From positions 3,906,001 through 3,970,000 of the forward strand of contig NZ_CP114205.1 in assembly GCF_027497495.1 (NCBI RefSeq): DNA of 64,000 nt. Reading direction: 5' to 3'. Shown here piece after piece: positions 51,801 to 59,521 of the stretch. Under the pieces are notes generated by a model that was given only the letters and a program-made list of their open reading frames with translations, was not told the DNA's origin and searched no databases. The position numbers were made by a program, and so were the translations under genes. Source of the DNA: Streptomyces tubercidicus (GTDB lineage: Bacteria; Actinomycetota; Actinomycetes; Streptomycetales; Streptomycetaceae). Position 1 is the first letter of the stretch. Each line of letters opens with the position of its first letter.

Positions 51801-52554
51801 CCTTGGCCCGGCCGAAGACCTTCAGGGTGGGCAGGCCCTCGACGACATCGAGGAAGTGGCCCGACAGCCGGGCGAGCAGCCGCCACTGGCGGTCCATCCG
51901 CGCCTGGGTGGCCCAGCCGATCAGGATCATGAACAGCGGGATCAGCGGAAGGGTGAGGACGATCGTGAGCGCCGAGAGCCAGTCGCCGGTGACGATCCGG
52001 GCCAGCACGGCGAGGGGAACGACGACCGCCAGCCCCACCTGCGGCAGATAGCGGGCGAAGTAGTCGTCCAGGGCGTCGATGCCCCGGGTGGCGAGGGCGG
52101 TGAGTTCGCCGGTGCGCATCTCCAGGGTGCCCGCGCCGGAAGCGTCGCCCGCCCCGGCCGCGCCCGCCTCAGCCGCCTCCGCGCCGTACGCCTCCGGGAC
52201 CTGCGCCTCGCCGTCCGTGCGGCCGATCACCGCGCCGGGCCCCAGCCGCGCCGCCCGCTCCACCAGCCGCATCCGCAGCTCGGACTTGGCCGCCGCACCG
52301 GCGCGGTGTGCGGCCAGCTCGGTGAGCCAGGAGACCAAGCCACGTCCCACGGAGACCGCGGCGAGCAGCGCCAGCGGTGTGGTCAGGGCGCCGACGTTGA
52401 GCTCGTGCTGGAACGCCCCGACCACGACCTCGGCGATCAGCATCGCCTGGCCGACGACCAGGCCCGCTCCGGCAAGCCCGAGCACCACCACCGCGATCAG
52501 AAAACCGCGGGTGGCGCGAGCGTAGCGGAGCAGACGCGGGTCGACGGGTTTCAC
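48892..52554 (-). CDS. cydCD: fused thiol-reductant ABC exporter CydCD
   Basis: 1220 residues in two ABC exporter modules (CydD-like then CydC-like). Each has about six helices and an ATPase: GPSGAGKSTLL with LSAGQRQRLALARAF in the first, and GASGSGKTTLAQ with LSGGQRQRLALARVL in the second. A 75-residue Pro/Ala/Gly linker joins them. CydDC exports cysteine or glutathione and is required for cytochrome bd assembly. GTG start has GGAGGA nine bases upstream; the parS palindrome at 52548-52561 covers the GTG. It follows cydB by 47 bases, so it is in the cyd operon. The fused form is normal in actinobacteria. Confidence 0.94.
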   Translation of the reverse strand: MKPVDPRLLRYARATRGFLIAVVVLGLAGAGLVVGQAMLIAEVVVGAFQHELNVGALTTPLALLAAVSVGRGLVSWLTELAAHRAGAAAKSELRMRLVERAARLGPGAVIGRTDGEAQVPEAYGAEAAEAGAAGAGDASGAGTLEMRTGELTALATRGIDALDDYFARYLPQVGLAVVVPLAVLARIVTGDWLSALTIVLTLPLIPLFMILIGWATQARMDRQWRLLARLSGHFLDVVEGLPTLKVFGRAKAQAAAIRSITGEYRRATLRTLRIAFLSSFALELLATISVALVAVGIGMRLVHGELDLYTGLMVLVLAPEAYLPLRQVGAQYHAAAEGLSAAEEIFAVLETPLRTPGTDPAPQGTALAVEDLVVRHPGRSTDSLPATSFEVRPGETVALVGPSGAGKSTLLSVLLGFTEPSEGRALADGRDIASLSPESWRQRIAWVPQHPHLFAGTIAENVRLARPDADDAAVRSALGDAGALDFVDALPDGMATRLGESGAGLSAGQRQRLALARAFLADRPILLLDEPTANLDGATEEAIVSAVRRLAVGRTVLLVVHRPALLAAADRVVRLPDPPGPPTGAVPGAVRRAGADASAAVRPESSEDSVPGNDGSAGALCADPEPGTARGAALTRLRRLARVHRARFALALLLGSLALGSAVGLMATSGWLISRAAQQPPVLYLMVAVTATRAFGIGRAVFRYAERLVAHDAVFRMLAEVRVTVFQRLERLAPAGLRERSRGDLLSRLVADVDAVQDYFLRWLLPVGAALLVGAGAVGFTGWLLPEAGAILAGGLLLTGVGVPVLSGALARRAERRLAPARGRLATRVVDVLTGTAELTVAGALGARTESVRSADRDLTRIASRSAAVAGIGAGLSALLCGLTVAASAVAGVQAVQAGRLSGVALAVVVLTPLAAFEAVAGLPLAVQYRRRTRHAAERIFEVLDAPAPVSEPAAPAAAPETPFPLAVRELTARHPGQDRPALDGVGFTLTAGHRLAVVGASGSGKTTLAQVLLRFLDEESGSYTLGGTAAREMAGDAVRRLVGLCAQDAHLFDSSLRENLRLARPDRRGVADDQDLWDALGRARLADWVQGLPAGLDTMIGERGARLSGGQRQRLALARVLLADFPVLVLDEPAEHLDLATADALTADLLTATEGRTTVLITHRLTGLDAVDEVLVLDSGRAVQRGTYAELAAADGPFRRMLERERAVDAAYGEAQPVG

Positions 52555-52561
52555 GTGAAAC
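52548..52561. promoter_or_regulatory. parS (ParB-binding site) covering the cydCD start codon
   Basis: Perfect 14-bp palindrome GTTTCACGTGAAAC, identical to the Streptomyces parS consensus. On the coding strand it lies between GGAGGA and the second codon, including the GTG start. ParB binding or an RNA hairpin at this place could affect cydCD expression. Site identity is near certain from sequence; occupancy is not shown. Confidence 0.9.
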
Positions 52562-52601
52562 AGTCCTCCTGCTGAAGCCGCCCCGAGGGGAGTCGGCTCA
52601 A

Positions 52602-53603
52602 CTAGTGGGCCTCGGCCAGGTGTTGTGTGCCGATGCGCTTGCGGAACACCCAGTATGTCCACCCCTGGTAGAGCATCACGAGCGGGGTGGCGAAGCCGGC
52701 GCCCCACGTCATGATCTTCAGGGTGTAGGGGCTGGACGCGGCATTGCTGACCGTGAGGTTCCAACTCTCGTTCAGCGTGGACGGCATGACGTTCGGGAAG
52801 AGCGTCAGGAACAGCATCACGACCGCGGCCATGACGGTGACACCGGAGAAGGCGAACGCCCAGCCCTCGCGCCCGAGCCGGTTGGCCCCGAGCGCCGCGA
52901 TCAGCGCGACCACCGCCACGATCATCGCGACCAGGCTGGTGCCATCGCCCTTGTCGGCCTGGGTCCAGCCGAGGAAGCCGAGCACCGTCACCGCGGCGAC
53001 CGGACCGAGGACGGCCGCCGTCCTGCGCGCCCGCTCCCGGATGTCACCCACCGTCTTGAGCGAGGCGAACACCGCGCCGTGGAAGGTGAACAGCGTCAGC
53101 GTGACCAGGCCACCCAGGATCGCGTACGGGTTCAGCAGATCGAGAACGGTCCCCACATACTCCTTGTGGGCATCGATCTTGACTCCGTGCACGAGGTTGC
53201 CGAACACGATGCCCCAGAGCACCGCGGGCAGCAGCGAGGTCCAGAAGATCGTGTGCTCCCAGTTCCGCTGCCAGCGCTCCTCGCTCCGCTTGACGCGGTA
53301 CTCGAAGGCGACACCGCGCAGGATCAGACAGACCAGGATCAGCAGCAGCGGCAGATAGAAGCCGGAGAAGAGGGTGGCGTACCACTCGGGGAAGGCGGCG
53401 AAGGTCGCCCCGGCCGCACTGATCAGCCAGACCTCGTTGCCGTCCCAGACCGGCCCGATGGTGTTGATCAGTACCCGCTTCTCCTGCCGGTCACGGGCGA
53501 GGAGCTTGGTGAGGACGCCGATTCCGAAGTCGAATCCTTCGAGGAAGAAGTACCCGGTCCAGAGAAAGGCGATAAGGACGAACCAGACATCGTGGAGTTG
53601 CAC
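52602..53603 (-). CDS. cydB: cytochrome bd oxidase subunit II
   Basis: 333 residues with about eight to nine membrane helices. The N-terminus FLWTGYFFLEGFDFGIGVL and the motif GPVWDGNEVWLISAAGATFAAFP are the CydB signatures. The end KIMTWGAGFATPLVMLYQGW then TYWVFRKRI is typical. CydB supports the quinol oxidase without binding haem in the active site. It is encoded nine bases after cydA and upstream of cydCD. Confidence 0.96.
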   Translation of the reverse strand: MQLHDVWFVLIAFLWTGYFFLEGFDFGIGVLTKLLARDRQEKRVLINTIGPVWDGNEVWLISAAGATFAAFPEWYATLFSGFYLPLLLILVCLILRGVAFEYRVKRSEERWQRNWEHTIFWTSLLPAVLWGIVFGNLVHGVKIDAHKEYVGTVLDLLNPYAILGGLVTLTLFTFHGAVFASLKTVGDIRERARRTAAVLGPVAAVTVLGFLGWTQADKGDGTSLVAMIVAVVALIAALGANRLGREGWAFAFSGVTVMAAVVMLFLTLFPNVMPSTLNESWNLTVSNAASSPYTLKIMTWGAGFATPLVMLYQGWTYWVFRKRIGTQHLAEAH

Positions 53604-53612
53604 AGTCGCCTC

Positions 53613-55121
53613 CTAGTACGAGAAGGCCATCGGCCGGTCGGCGTCCGTGCTGTCGCCGCCGATCTTGGTGGGCGGGTTGAGGTCGGAGTCACTGAGCTCC
53701 GGGGGGCCGGCCTTGACGTACTTCACCAGCAGCTTGACCTCGACCACGGCGAGGATCGCGTACAGCGTGGTGAAGACGATCATCGAGGTGAGTACCTCGC
53801 CCTGCGAGACGCCCGGGGACACCGCGTCCGAGGTGCGCAGCACGCCGTAGACGGCCCAGGGCTGGCGGCCCATCTCGGTGAATATCCAGCCCCAGGAGTT
53901 CGCGAGGAGCGGGAAGCCGAGGGTGACGAAGGCGAGCGACCAGTACCACTTGCTCAGGCGGGCACCGAGCTCCTTGTTCTTGGTGAGCACGAGCCGAGGT
54001 GGTTCCTCGTCCCCCGTACGCAGCCCCGGAGCCAGCCACAACTTCTTACGGGTGAGCCACAGCCCGGCGAGTCCGATGGCGAACGACGACATCCCGAAGC
54101 CGATCATCCAGCGGAAGCCCCAGTAGGCGACCGGGATGTTGGGCCGGTAGTCACCGGGCCCGAACTTCTGCTGCTCGGACCGGTTGACGTCGTTGATGCC
54201 GGGGACCGGCGAGCTGAAGTCGTTGTGGGCGAGGAAGGAGAGCAGACCGGGAACCTCGATGGCGACCTTGTTGTGGCCCTTGTCGACATCCCCGTAGGCG
54301 AAGACCGAGAACGGCGCCGGCGCTTCGGTTTCCCAGAGCGCCTCGGCGGCGGCCATCTTCATCGGCTGCTGCTTGAACATGACCTTGCCGAGCGAATCTC
54401 CGCTCACCGCGGTGAGGATGCCGGCGATGACCATCGTGATCAGCCCGAGCCGCAGCGACGTCCGCATGACCTTGATGTGCTTCTTGCGCATCAGATGGAA
54501 GGCGGCGATACCGACCATGAACGCGGCACCGGTCAGGAAGGCCGCGGTCAGCGTGTGGAAGACGACGACCAGGGTGGTGTCCTGGGTCATCACCTTCCAG
54601 AAGTCGGTCAGTTCGGCGCGCCCGTTGGCGGCGTTGTACTTGTAGCCGACCGGGTGCTGCATCCAGGAGTTCGCCGCCAGGATGAAGTACGACGAGAGCA
54701 GCGTGCCGATCGAGACCATCCACATGCAGAAGCAGTGGATCTTCTTCGGCAGCTTGTCCCAGCCGAAGATCCACAGGCCGATGAAGGTGGATTCGAAGAA
54801 GAACGCGATGAGCGCCTCAAGGGCCAGCGGGGCACCGAAGACGTCGCCGACGAACCGCGAGTAGTCGGACCAGTTCATGCCGAACTGGAACTCCTGGACG
54901 ATGCCGGTGACGACACCCATCGCGATATTGATCAGAAACAGCTTGCCCCAGAACTTGGTGGCCTTGAGGTACTTCTCCTTACCCGTGCGTACCCATGCGG
55001 TCTCTAGTCCAGCCACCAGAGCGGCGAGGGAGATCGTCAGGGGGACGAACAGGAAGTGGTAGACGGTCGTGATGCCGAACTGCCATCGCGCCAGAGTCTC
55101 TGGCGCCATCGCCAGTTCCAT
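53613..55121 (-). CDS. cydA: cytochrome bd quinol oxidase subunit I
   Basis: 502 residues. CydA carries the three haems and the quinol site. RWQFGITTVYHFLFVPLTIS has the haem b595 His, VVVFHTLTAAFLTGAAFMVG the haem b558 His, and VQEFQFGMNWSDYSRFVGDV and LEALIAFFFEST the conserved Glu residues of the proton path. KQQPMKMAAAEALWET marks the Q-loop start. GRQPWAVYGVLRT is the usual C-terminal motif. ATG follows AAGGAG at seven bases. A Rex operator lies about 80 bases upstream, so expression should rise when NADH/NAD+ is high, as under low oxygen. Confidence 0.97.
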   Translation of the reverse strand: MELAMAPETLARWQFGITTVYHFLFVPLTISLAALVAGLETAWVRTGKEKYLKATKFWGKLFLINIAMGVVTGIVQEFQFGMNWSDYSRFVGDVFGAPLALEALIAFFFESTFIGLWIFGWDKLPKKIHCFCMWMVSIGTLLSSYFILAANSWMQHPVGYKYNAANGRAELTDFWKVMTQDTTLVVVFHTLTAAFLTGAAFMVGIAAFHLMRKKHIKVMRTSLRLGLITMVIAGILTAVSGDSLGKVMFKQQPMKMAAAEALWETEAPAPFSVFAYGDVDKGHNKVAIEVPGLLSFLAHNDFSSPVPGINDVNRSEQQKFGPGDYRPNIPVAYWGFRWMIGFGMSSFAIGLAGLWLTRKKLWLAPGLRTGDEEPPRLVLTKNKELGARLSKWYWSLAFVTLGFPLLANSWGWIFTEMGRQPWAVYGVLRTSDAVSPGVSQGEVLTSMIVFTTLYAILAVVEVKLLVKYVKAGPPELSDSDLNPPTKIGGDSTDADRPMAFSY

Positions 55122-55200
55122 GTCGTGCTCCTTACGTCGCCGTGTTGCACTACGGCAATGCCCCATATGCGCCGTATAAACGACGCATAATGGACAGGCT

Positions 55201-55216
55201 TGTGAACGCGTTCACA
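55201..55216. promoter_or_regulatory. Rex operator (ROP) upstream of cydA
   Basis: Perfect 16-bp palindrome TGTGAACGCGTTCACA, identical to the Rex operator consensus defined in S. coelicolor. It lies 80 bases upstream of the cydA ATG. Rex represses the operon until NADH accumulates. A second partial copy (TTCACA, 55217-55222) follows. Confidence 0.93.
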
Positions 55217-55260
55217 TTCACAAGCAATTATCTCCTACCGCTTTTCGGCCAATCCCTGGG

Positions 55261-55331
55261 GGGTACGTGACTGCGGTCACGTACCCGCAGAAATGGGCCG
55301 GGGCCGCGGGTAGGCAGACCCACGGCCCCGG
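55261..55331 (-). terminator. tandem hairpins after the hisC-like gene
   Basis: Reading leftwards from the aminotransferase stop at 55352, the first hairpin has arms CCGGGGCCG (55298-55306) and CGGCCCCGG (55323-55331) plus GGGT/ACCC. The second has 11 perfect pairs, GGGTACGTGAC / GTCACGTACCC (55261-55271, 55276-55286), with loop TGCG. They would stop transcription before the cydA promoter. Confidence 0.65.
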
Positions 55332-55351
55332 AACTGCGCCCTTGCGAACGC

Positions 55352-56431
55352 TTACAGCGCCTTCCGGAACTCCTCCGTGGCCTGCAGGAACAGATCCATC
55401 GCCGGGCTCTCACCGATCGTCACCCGCACCCCCTCACCGGGGAACGGCCGCACGACCACCCCGGCCCGCTCACAGGCCGCGGCGAAGTCGGCCGTACGCT
55501 CCCCCAGCCGCAGCCAGACGAAGTTGGCCTGCGATTCCGGGACCGTCCAGCCCTGCCCTAGCAGCCCGTCGACCACCCGCGCCCGCTCGGCCACCAGCGC
55601 ATCGACCCGCTCCAGCAGCGCCGCCTCGCTGCGCAGCGAGGCCACCGCCGCCTCCTGCGCGAGCTGGCTGACCCCGAACGGCACCGCCGTCTTGCGCAGC
55701 GCGGCCGCCACCGGCTCATGGGCCACCGCGAAACCGATCCGCAGCCCCGCCAGGCCGTACGCCTTGGAGAAGGTCCGCAGCACACACACATTGGGACGGT
55801 CGCGGTAAAGATCGATTCCGTCCGGCACCTCGGCGTCCCGGATGAACTCGCGATACGCCTCGTCCAGCACCACCAGCACATCGCCCGGCACCCGGTCCAG
55901 GAAGGACTCCAGCTCGGCACGGCGCACGACGGTGCCGGTGGGGTTGTTGGGGTTGCAGACGAAGATCAGCCGGGTCCGCTCGGTGATCGCGGCCAGCATC
56001 GCGTCCAGGTCGTGCACCTCGCCGGAGGTCAGCGGGACCTGCACCGATGTGGCACCGGAGACCTGGGTGATGATCGGGTACGCCTCGAAGGACCGCCAGG
56101 CGTAGATCACTTCATCGCCGGGCCCGGCCGTCGCCTGGACCAGCTGCTGCGCCACCCCGACCGAGCCGGTGCCGGTCGCCAGATGCTCCACCGGCACCGC
56201 GAACCGGTCGGCCAGCTCCGCCATCAGGCCCGTGCACGCCATGTCCGGGTAGCGGTTGAAGGACCCGGCAGCGGTCACCGCGCTCTCCAGTACGCCCGGC
56301 AGCGGCGGATAGGGGTTCTCGTTGGAGGACAGCTTGTACGTGACGGGGCCGCCGGCCGCCGCCGGCCGGCCCGGCTTGTAGGTGGGGACGCCGTCCAGCG
56401 CAGCACGCAGCTTCGGGGTCTTCTCGCTCAC
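55352..56431 (-). CDS. hisC: histidinol-phosphate/aromatic aminotransferase family protein
   Basis: 359 residues, PLP class I/II aminotransferase. The substrate loop YKLSSNENPYPPLPGVLE, FVCNPNNPTGTVV, VVLDEAYREF, and the PLP Lys223 in RTFSKAYGLAGLRIGFA are intact, as is the C-terminal SQANFVWLRLGER. The set matches HisC, which makes histidinol phosphate, and aromatic aminotransferases of this subfamily (PatA type) that make phenylalanine. There is no his operon around it, so the phenylalanine or other role is equally likely. GTG follows GGAGGA at six bases. Confidence 0.88.
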   Translation of the reverse strand: MSEKTPKLRAALDGVPTYKPGRPAAAGGPVTYKLSSNENPYPPLPGVLESAVTAAGSFNRYPDMACTGLMAELADRFAVPVEHLATGTGSVGVAQQLVQATAGPGDEVIYAWRSFEAYPIITQVSGATSVQVPLTSGEVHDLDAMLAAITERTRLIFVCNPNNPTGTVVRRAELESFLDRVPGDVLVVLDEAYREFIRDAEVPDGIDLYRDRPNVCVLRTFSKAYGLAGLRIGFAVAHEPVAAALRKTAVPFGVSQLAQEAAVASLRSEAALLERVDALVAERARVVDGLLGQGWTVPESQANFVWLRLGERTADFAAACERAGVVVRPFPGEGVRVTIGESPAMDLFLQATEEFRKAL

Positions 56432-56833
56432 CGCAGGTCCTCCTCGACCGTCCGCCCATCTCCAATACTGCACACCTTATGAGGATTGACCCGTTCGGCG
56501 GCAGCCCTGGCCCGGCGGCGGCACCTCTGCCCAGGTCGGACGGGGCTCCGGAGAACCCCGCGCAATGCCTCCTGGGAGCGCTCCCCGGACCGCCGCACGC
56601 CGGTGGCTTGCGCCGTGGCGCGCATCCCCCGTCAAGGTGACTTGGGACCACTTCGGGACCGGAACCGATCGACAGGTGAAGGCGGAAATCCTCCCCCGGA
56701 ATGATCACGATTCACGTCAACTGCCTTTGCTTTCGAGGGAATTGATGACCGGAAGCCGTGCAGAAACGTGCCTTTCAGAAGCGGTTGGCCGACCCCCGTG
56801 AATTGCCGTCACGAGCCCTACTATCGGCTCGCC
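56432..56833. other. 402-base intergenic region, hisC-like to LacI gene
   Basis: No gene, tRNA or riboswitch is recognised. The right part is less GC-rich and includes TACTAT at 56819-56824, a -10-like element nine bases before the LacI start. The divergent hisC-like promoter should lie in the left part. Confidence 0.5.
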
Positions 56834-57934
56834 ATGACAGCAGCAGGGAAGCACCAGGTGAGCCGGTCGACCGGTCGCCGGCTGGGGCGGGCGGGCATCC
56901 GGGACGTGGCCGCCGCAGCCGGTGTGTCGATCACGACTGTCTCCGACGCGCTCAACGGCAAGGGCCGGCTTCCGGATGCCACCCGTAGCCATGTCCGCGA
57001 GGTGGCCGACCGGCTGGGCTACCGCCCGTCCGCAGCCGCCCGCACGCTCCGTACCGGCAAGTCAGGGCTCCTCGGCCTGACCGTGACCACATACGGGGAC
57101 GAACCCTTCACCTTCACCGAATTCGCCTACTTCGCGGAGATGGCCAGAGCCGCCACCTCCGCGGCCCTGGCCCGCGGATATGCGCTGGTCATCCTCCCGG
57201 CGACCTCCCGCCACGACGTGTGGTCCAACGTCGCCCTCGACGGCACCGTCGTCATCGACCCCGCCGACGGCGACCCCGTCGTCACCGAACTCGTCCGGCA
57301 CGGCATCCCCGTCGTCTCCGACGGCCGCCCCGGCGGCGCACTGCCCGTCACCGGCTGGGTCGACAACGATCACGAGGCGGCCGTCCTCGGTCTGCTCGAC
57401 CATCTCGCCGACGCCGGTGCCCGCCGCATCGGACTCCTCACCGGCAACACCACCGACACCTACACCCGGCTGTCGACCACCGCCTATCTGCACTGGTGCG
57501 AGCGGGTCGGCCAGGACCCGGTGTACGAGTCCTACCCGGCACACGACCCGTGCGCGGGCGCCGTCGCCGCCGACCGGCTGCTGGCCCGCCCGGACCGCCC
57601 GGACGCCGTCTACGGCCTCTTCGACCCCAACGGCACGGATCTGCTCGCCGCCGCCCGGCGCTACGGCCTGCGGGTGCCGGAGGACCTGTTGCTGGTCTGC
57701 TGCAGCGAGTCCACCCTCTACGCCGCCACCGAACCGCCGGTCACCACGCTGTCCCTCAAACCGCGCCGCATCGGCACCGCCGTCATCCAGATCCTCATCG
57801 ACGCCATCGAAGGGCTGGACAACGGCCGGCCCATCGAACAGGTGATACCCACCGACCTCATCGTCCGTGCCTCGTCCCAGCGACGGTCACCGCGAACCAC
57901 CGTGAGTCCGCCACGAGGACCGGCCGGTGACTGA
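56834..57934 (+). CDS. LacI/GalR family transcriptional regulator
   Basis: 366 residues. The LacI HTH is IRDVAAAAGVSITTVSDALN with GKGRLPDATRSHVREVADRL, then the hinge helix GYRPSAAARTLRTGKSG. The periplasmic-binding-like core follows (about 80-340), with GWVDNDHEAAVLGLLDHL, RIGLLTGNTTDTYTRL and VYGLFDPNGTDLLAAARRYG, which normally bind a sugar. The effector is unknown. TACTAT sits nine bases before the ATG with no ribosome-binding site, suggesting a leaderless message. Confidence 0.9.
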   Translation: MTAAGKHQVSRSTGRRLGRAGIRDVAAAAGVSITTVSDALNGKGRLPDATRSHVREVADRLGYRPSAAARTLRTGKSGLLGLTVTTYGDEPFTFTEFAYFAEMARAATSAALARGYALVILPATSRHDVWSNVALDGTVVIDPADGDPVVTELVRHGIPVVSDGRPGGALPVTGWVDNDHEAAVLGLLDHLADAGARRIGLLTGNTTDTYTRLSTTAYLHWCERVGQDPVYESYPAHDPCAGAVAADRLLARPDRPDAVYGLFDPNGTDLLAAARRYGLRVPEDLLLVCCSESTLYAATEPPVTTLSLKPRRIGTAVIQILIDAIEGLDNGRPIEQVIPTDLIVRASSQRRSPRTTVSPPRGPAGD

Positions 57935-58158
57935 AAGTGCTCCCACGTACGGAGGACCGGTCGTTGCCTTCTGCGAGGAAAAAACGGGGCGATCCCGGGA
58001 TAAAACAGCCGCGAACGCCGGGCTCCGGTGGATTGACCACCCCCGGGTGCGTCACAACCCGCGACCGGCATTCCTATGATGGGCGCACGACACCGCGGAC
58101 CGCCGTCGACCAGGCAAAGGTCCGAGAGGTGCACGGCGGCGCAACGGTGGAGGGGTCG

Positions 58159-59298
58159 ATGACTCAGGGGGCCAGTCTGGGACCCATGGTGCGGACCATG
58201 GCGGGAGAAACTCCGGCGCCTGCTCCGCCGCCCGGAGTGCCTTCCGGCACGCCCGCCGGGTCCCCCGTGCCGCCCGCCGGCCCGCCGCTGCGTCTGCCCG
58301 CCGGCGCCCCCGCCGCGCCTCCGGCCGCGCCCCCCGCGGCACCGGCCGAACTCCCCGAGGAGTACACCCCGACCGCGCGGGACCTCCCGGTCATCGCCCC
58401 GGTCCGTACGGACACCCTCATCGACCGCCCGGCGGTCGTCCCGGTGCCCGAACCAGCCATGGACCCCGACGCGCCCGAGGGCATGGGCCCGCTGTACGTC
58501 GTCGGCGATGTGCACGGCTACTACGACGAGCTGCGCGAGGCGCTGGCCGCCGAGGGCCTGATCGACGCCGACGGCAACTGGGCGGCGGGCAACGCCCGGC
58601 TCTGGTTCCTCGGCGACTTCACCGACCGCGGCCCGGACGGGATCGGCGTCATCGACCTCGTCATGCAGCTCTCCGCCGAGGCCGCGGCGGCCGGCGGCTA
58701 CTGCAAGGCCCTGATGGGCAACCACGAACTCCTGCTGCTGGGCGCCAAGCGGTTCGGCGACACCCCCGTACAGTCCGGCGCCGGCACCGCGTCCTTCCAG
58801 GCGGCCTGGCTTCTCAACGGCGGCCAGAAGACCGATATGGACCGCCTGGAGGACCACCACCTCCAGTGGATGGCCCGGCTGGACGCCGTGATGGAGGAGG
58901 ACGGGCATCTGCTCGTGCACTCCGACACCACCGCCTACCTCGAATACGGCGACTCCATCGAGGCCGTCAACGACACCGTCCATGACGTGCTCACCCGCAG
59001 CGACGCGGATGAAGTCTGGGATCTCTTCCGCAAGTTCACCAAGCGCTTCGCCTTCCGCGACGAAGCCGGATCGGACGCCGTCCGGGAACTCCTCGACGCC
59101 TACGGCGGCGACCGCGTCGTCCACGGCCACAGCCCGATCCCGTATCTGCTGGGCGAGGTCGGCACGGAGGACGGCGAGAGCGACAGCGTCGCGGTCGACG
59201 GCCCGCATGTCTACGCCGACGGTCTGGCGATCGCCATGGACGGCGGTGTCACGATGGCCGGAAAGCTGCTGGTCGTTCAACTGCCGCTGGCCGGCTGA
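58159..59298 (+). CDS. PPP-type metallophosphoesterase
   Basis: 379 residues. The first 105 are Pro/Ala-rich and probably disordered. The phosphatase core carries the PPP-family motifs in order: YVVGDVHGYYDEL (about 113-125), WFLGDFTDRGPDG (about 150), LMGNHELLLLG (about 190) and VVHGHSPIPYLL near 330. These bind the dinuclear metal centre. The family includes Ser/Thr protein phosphatases and dinucleoside tetraphosphatases (PrpE, ApaH); the target cannot be told. ATG has GGAGGGG at eight bases. Confidence 0.88.
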   Translation: MTQGASLGPMVRTMAGETPAPAPPPGVPSGTPAGSPVPPAGPPLRLPAGAPAAPPAAPPAAPAELPEEYTPTARDLPVIAPVRTDTLIDRPAVVPVPEPAMDPDAPEGMGPLYVVGDVHGYYDELREALAAEGLIDADGNWAAGNARLWFLGDFTDRGPDGIGVIDLVMQLSAEAAAAGGYCKALMGNHELLLLGAKRFGDTPVQSGAGTASFQAAWLLNGGQKTDMDRLEDHHLQWMARLDAVMEEDGHLLVHSDTTAYLEYGDSIEAVNDTVHDVLTRSDADEVWDLFRKFTKRFAFRDEAGSDAVRELLDAYGGDRVVHGHSPIPYLLGEVGTEDGESDSVAVDGPHVYADGLAIAMDGGVTMAGKLLVVQLPLAG

Positions 59299-59521
59299 GG
59301 GTTGGCCGGGTAGCGGTTCGCCAGGCCGCCGACGGGCGGTCAGGACGAAAACCGGAGGCGGCACCGGCGGGAACAGGTCGCGGCATTACTCAAATTCCGC
59401 AAACTCGCTGTCACGCCGTACCGGAATCGCTCTACCATCGGTCTATCCGTAGCAGGCTCTCCTCCGTTTCCGCCCACTGCCCGGCCCACGCCGGCCGTAC
59501 GGCCCTACGGAGCATCGGGGG

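Noticed and set aside
55201..55216. The cydA palindrome as a parS-like site
   Set aside because: TGTGAACGCGTTCACA matches Rex consensus exactly and differs from GTTTCACGTGAAAC.
57935..58158. Possible coding frame upstream of the phosphoesterase (in-frame from 57937)
   Set aside because: Continuous frame but no suitable start context; the ATG at 58159 has a good ribosome-binding site.
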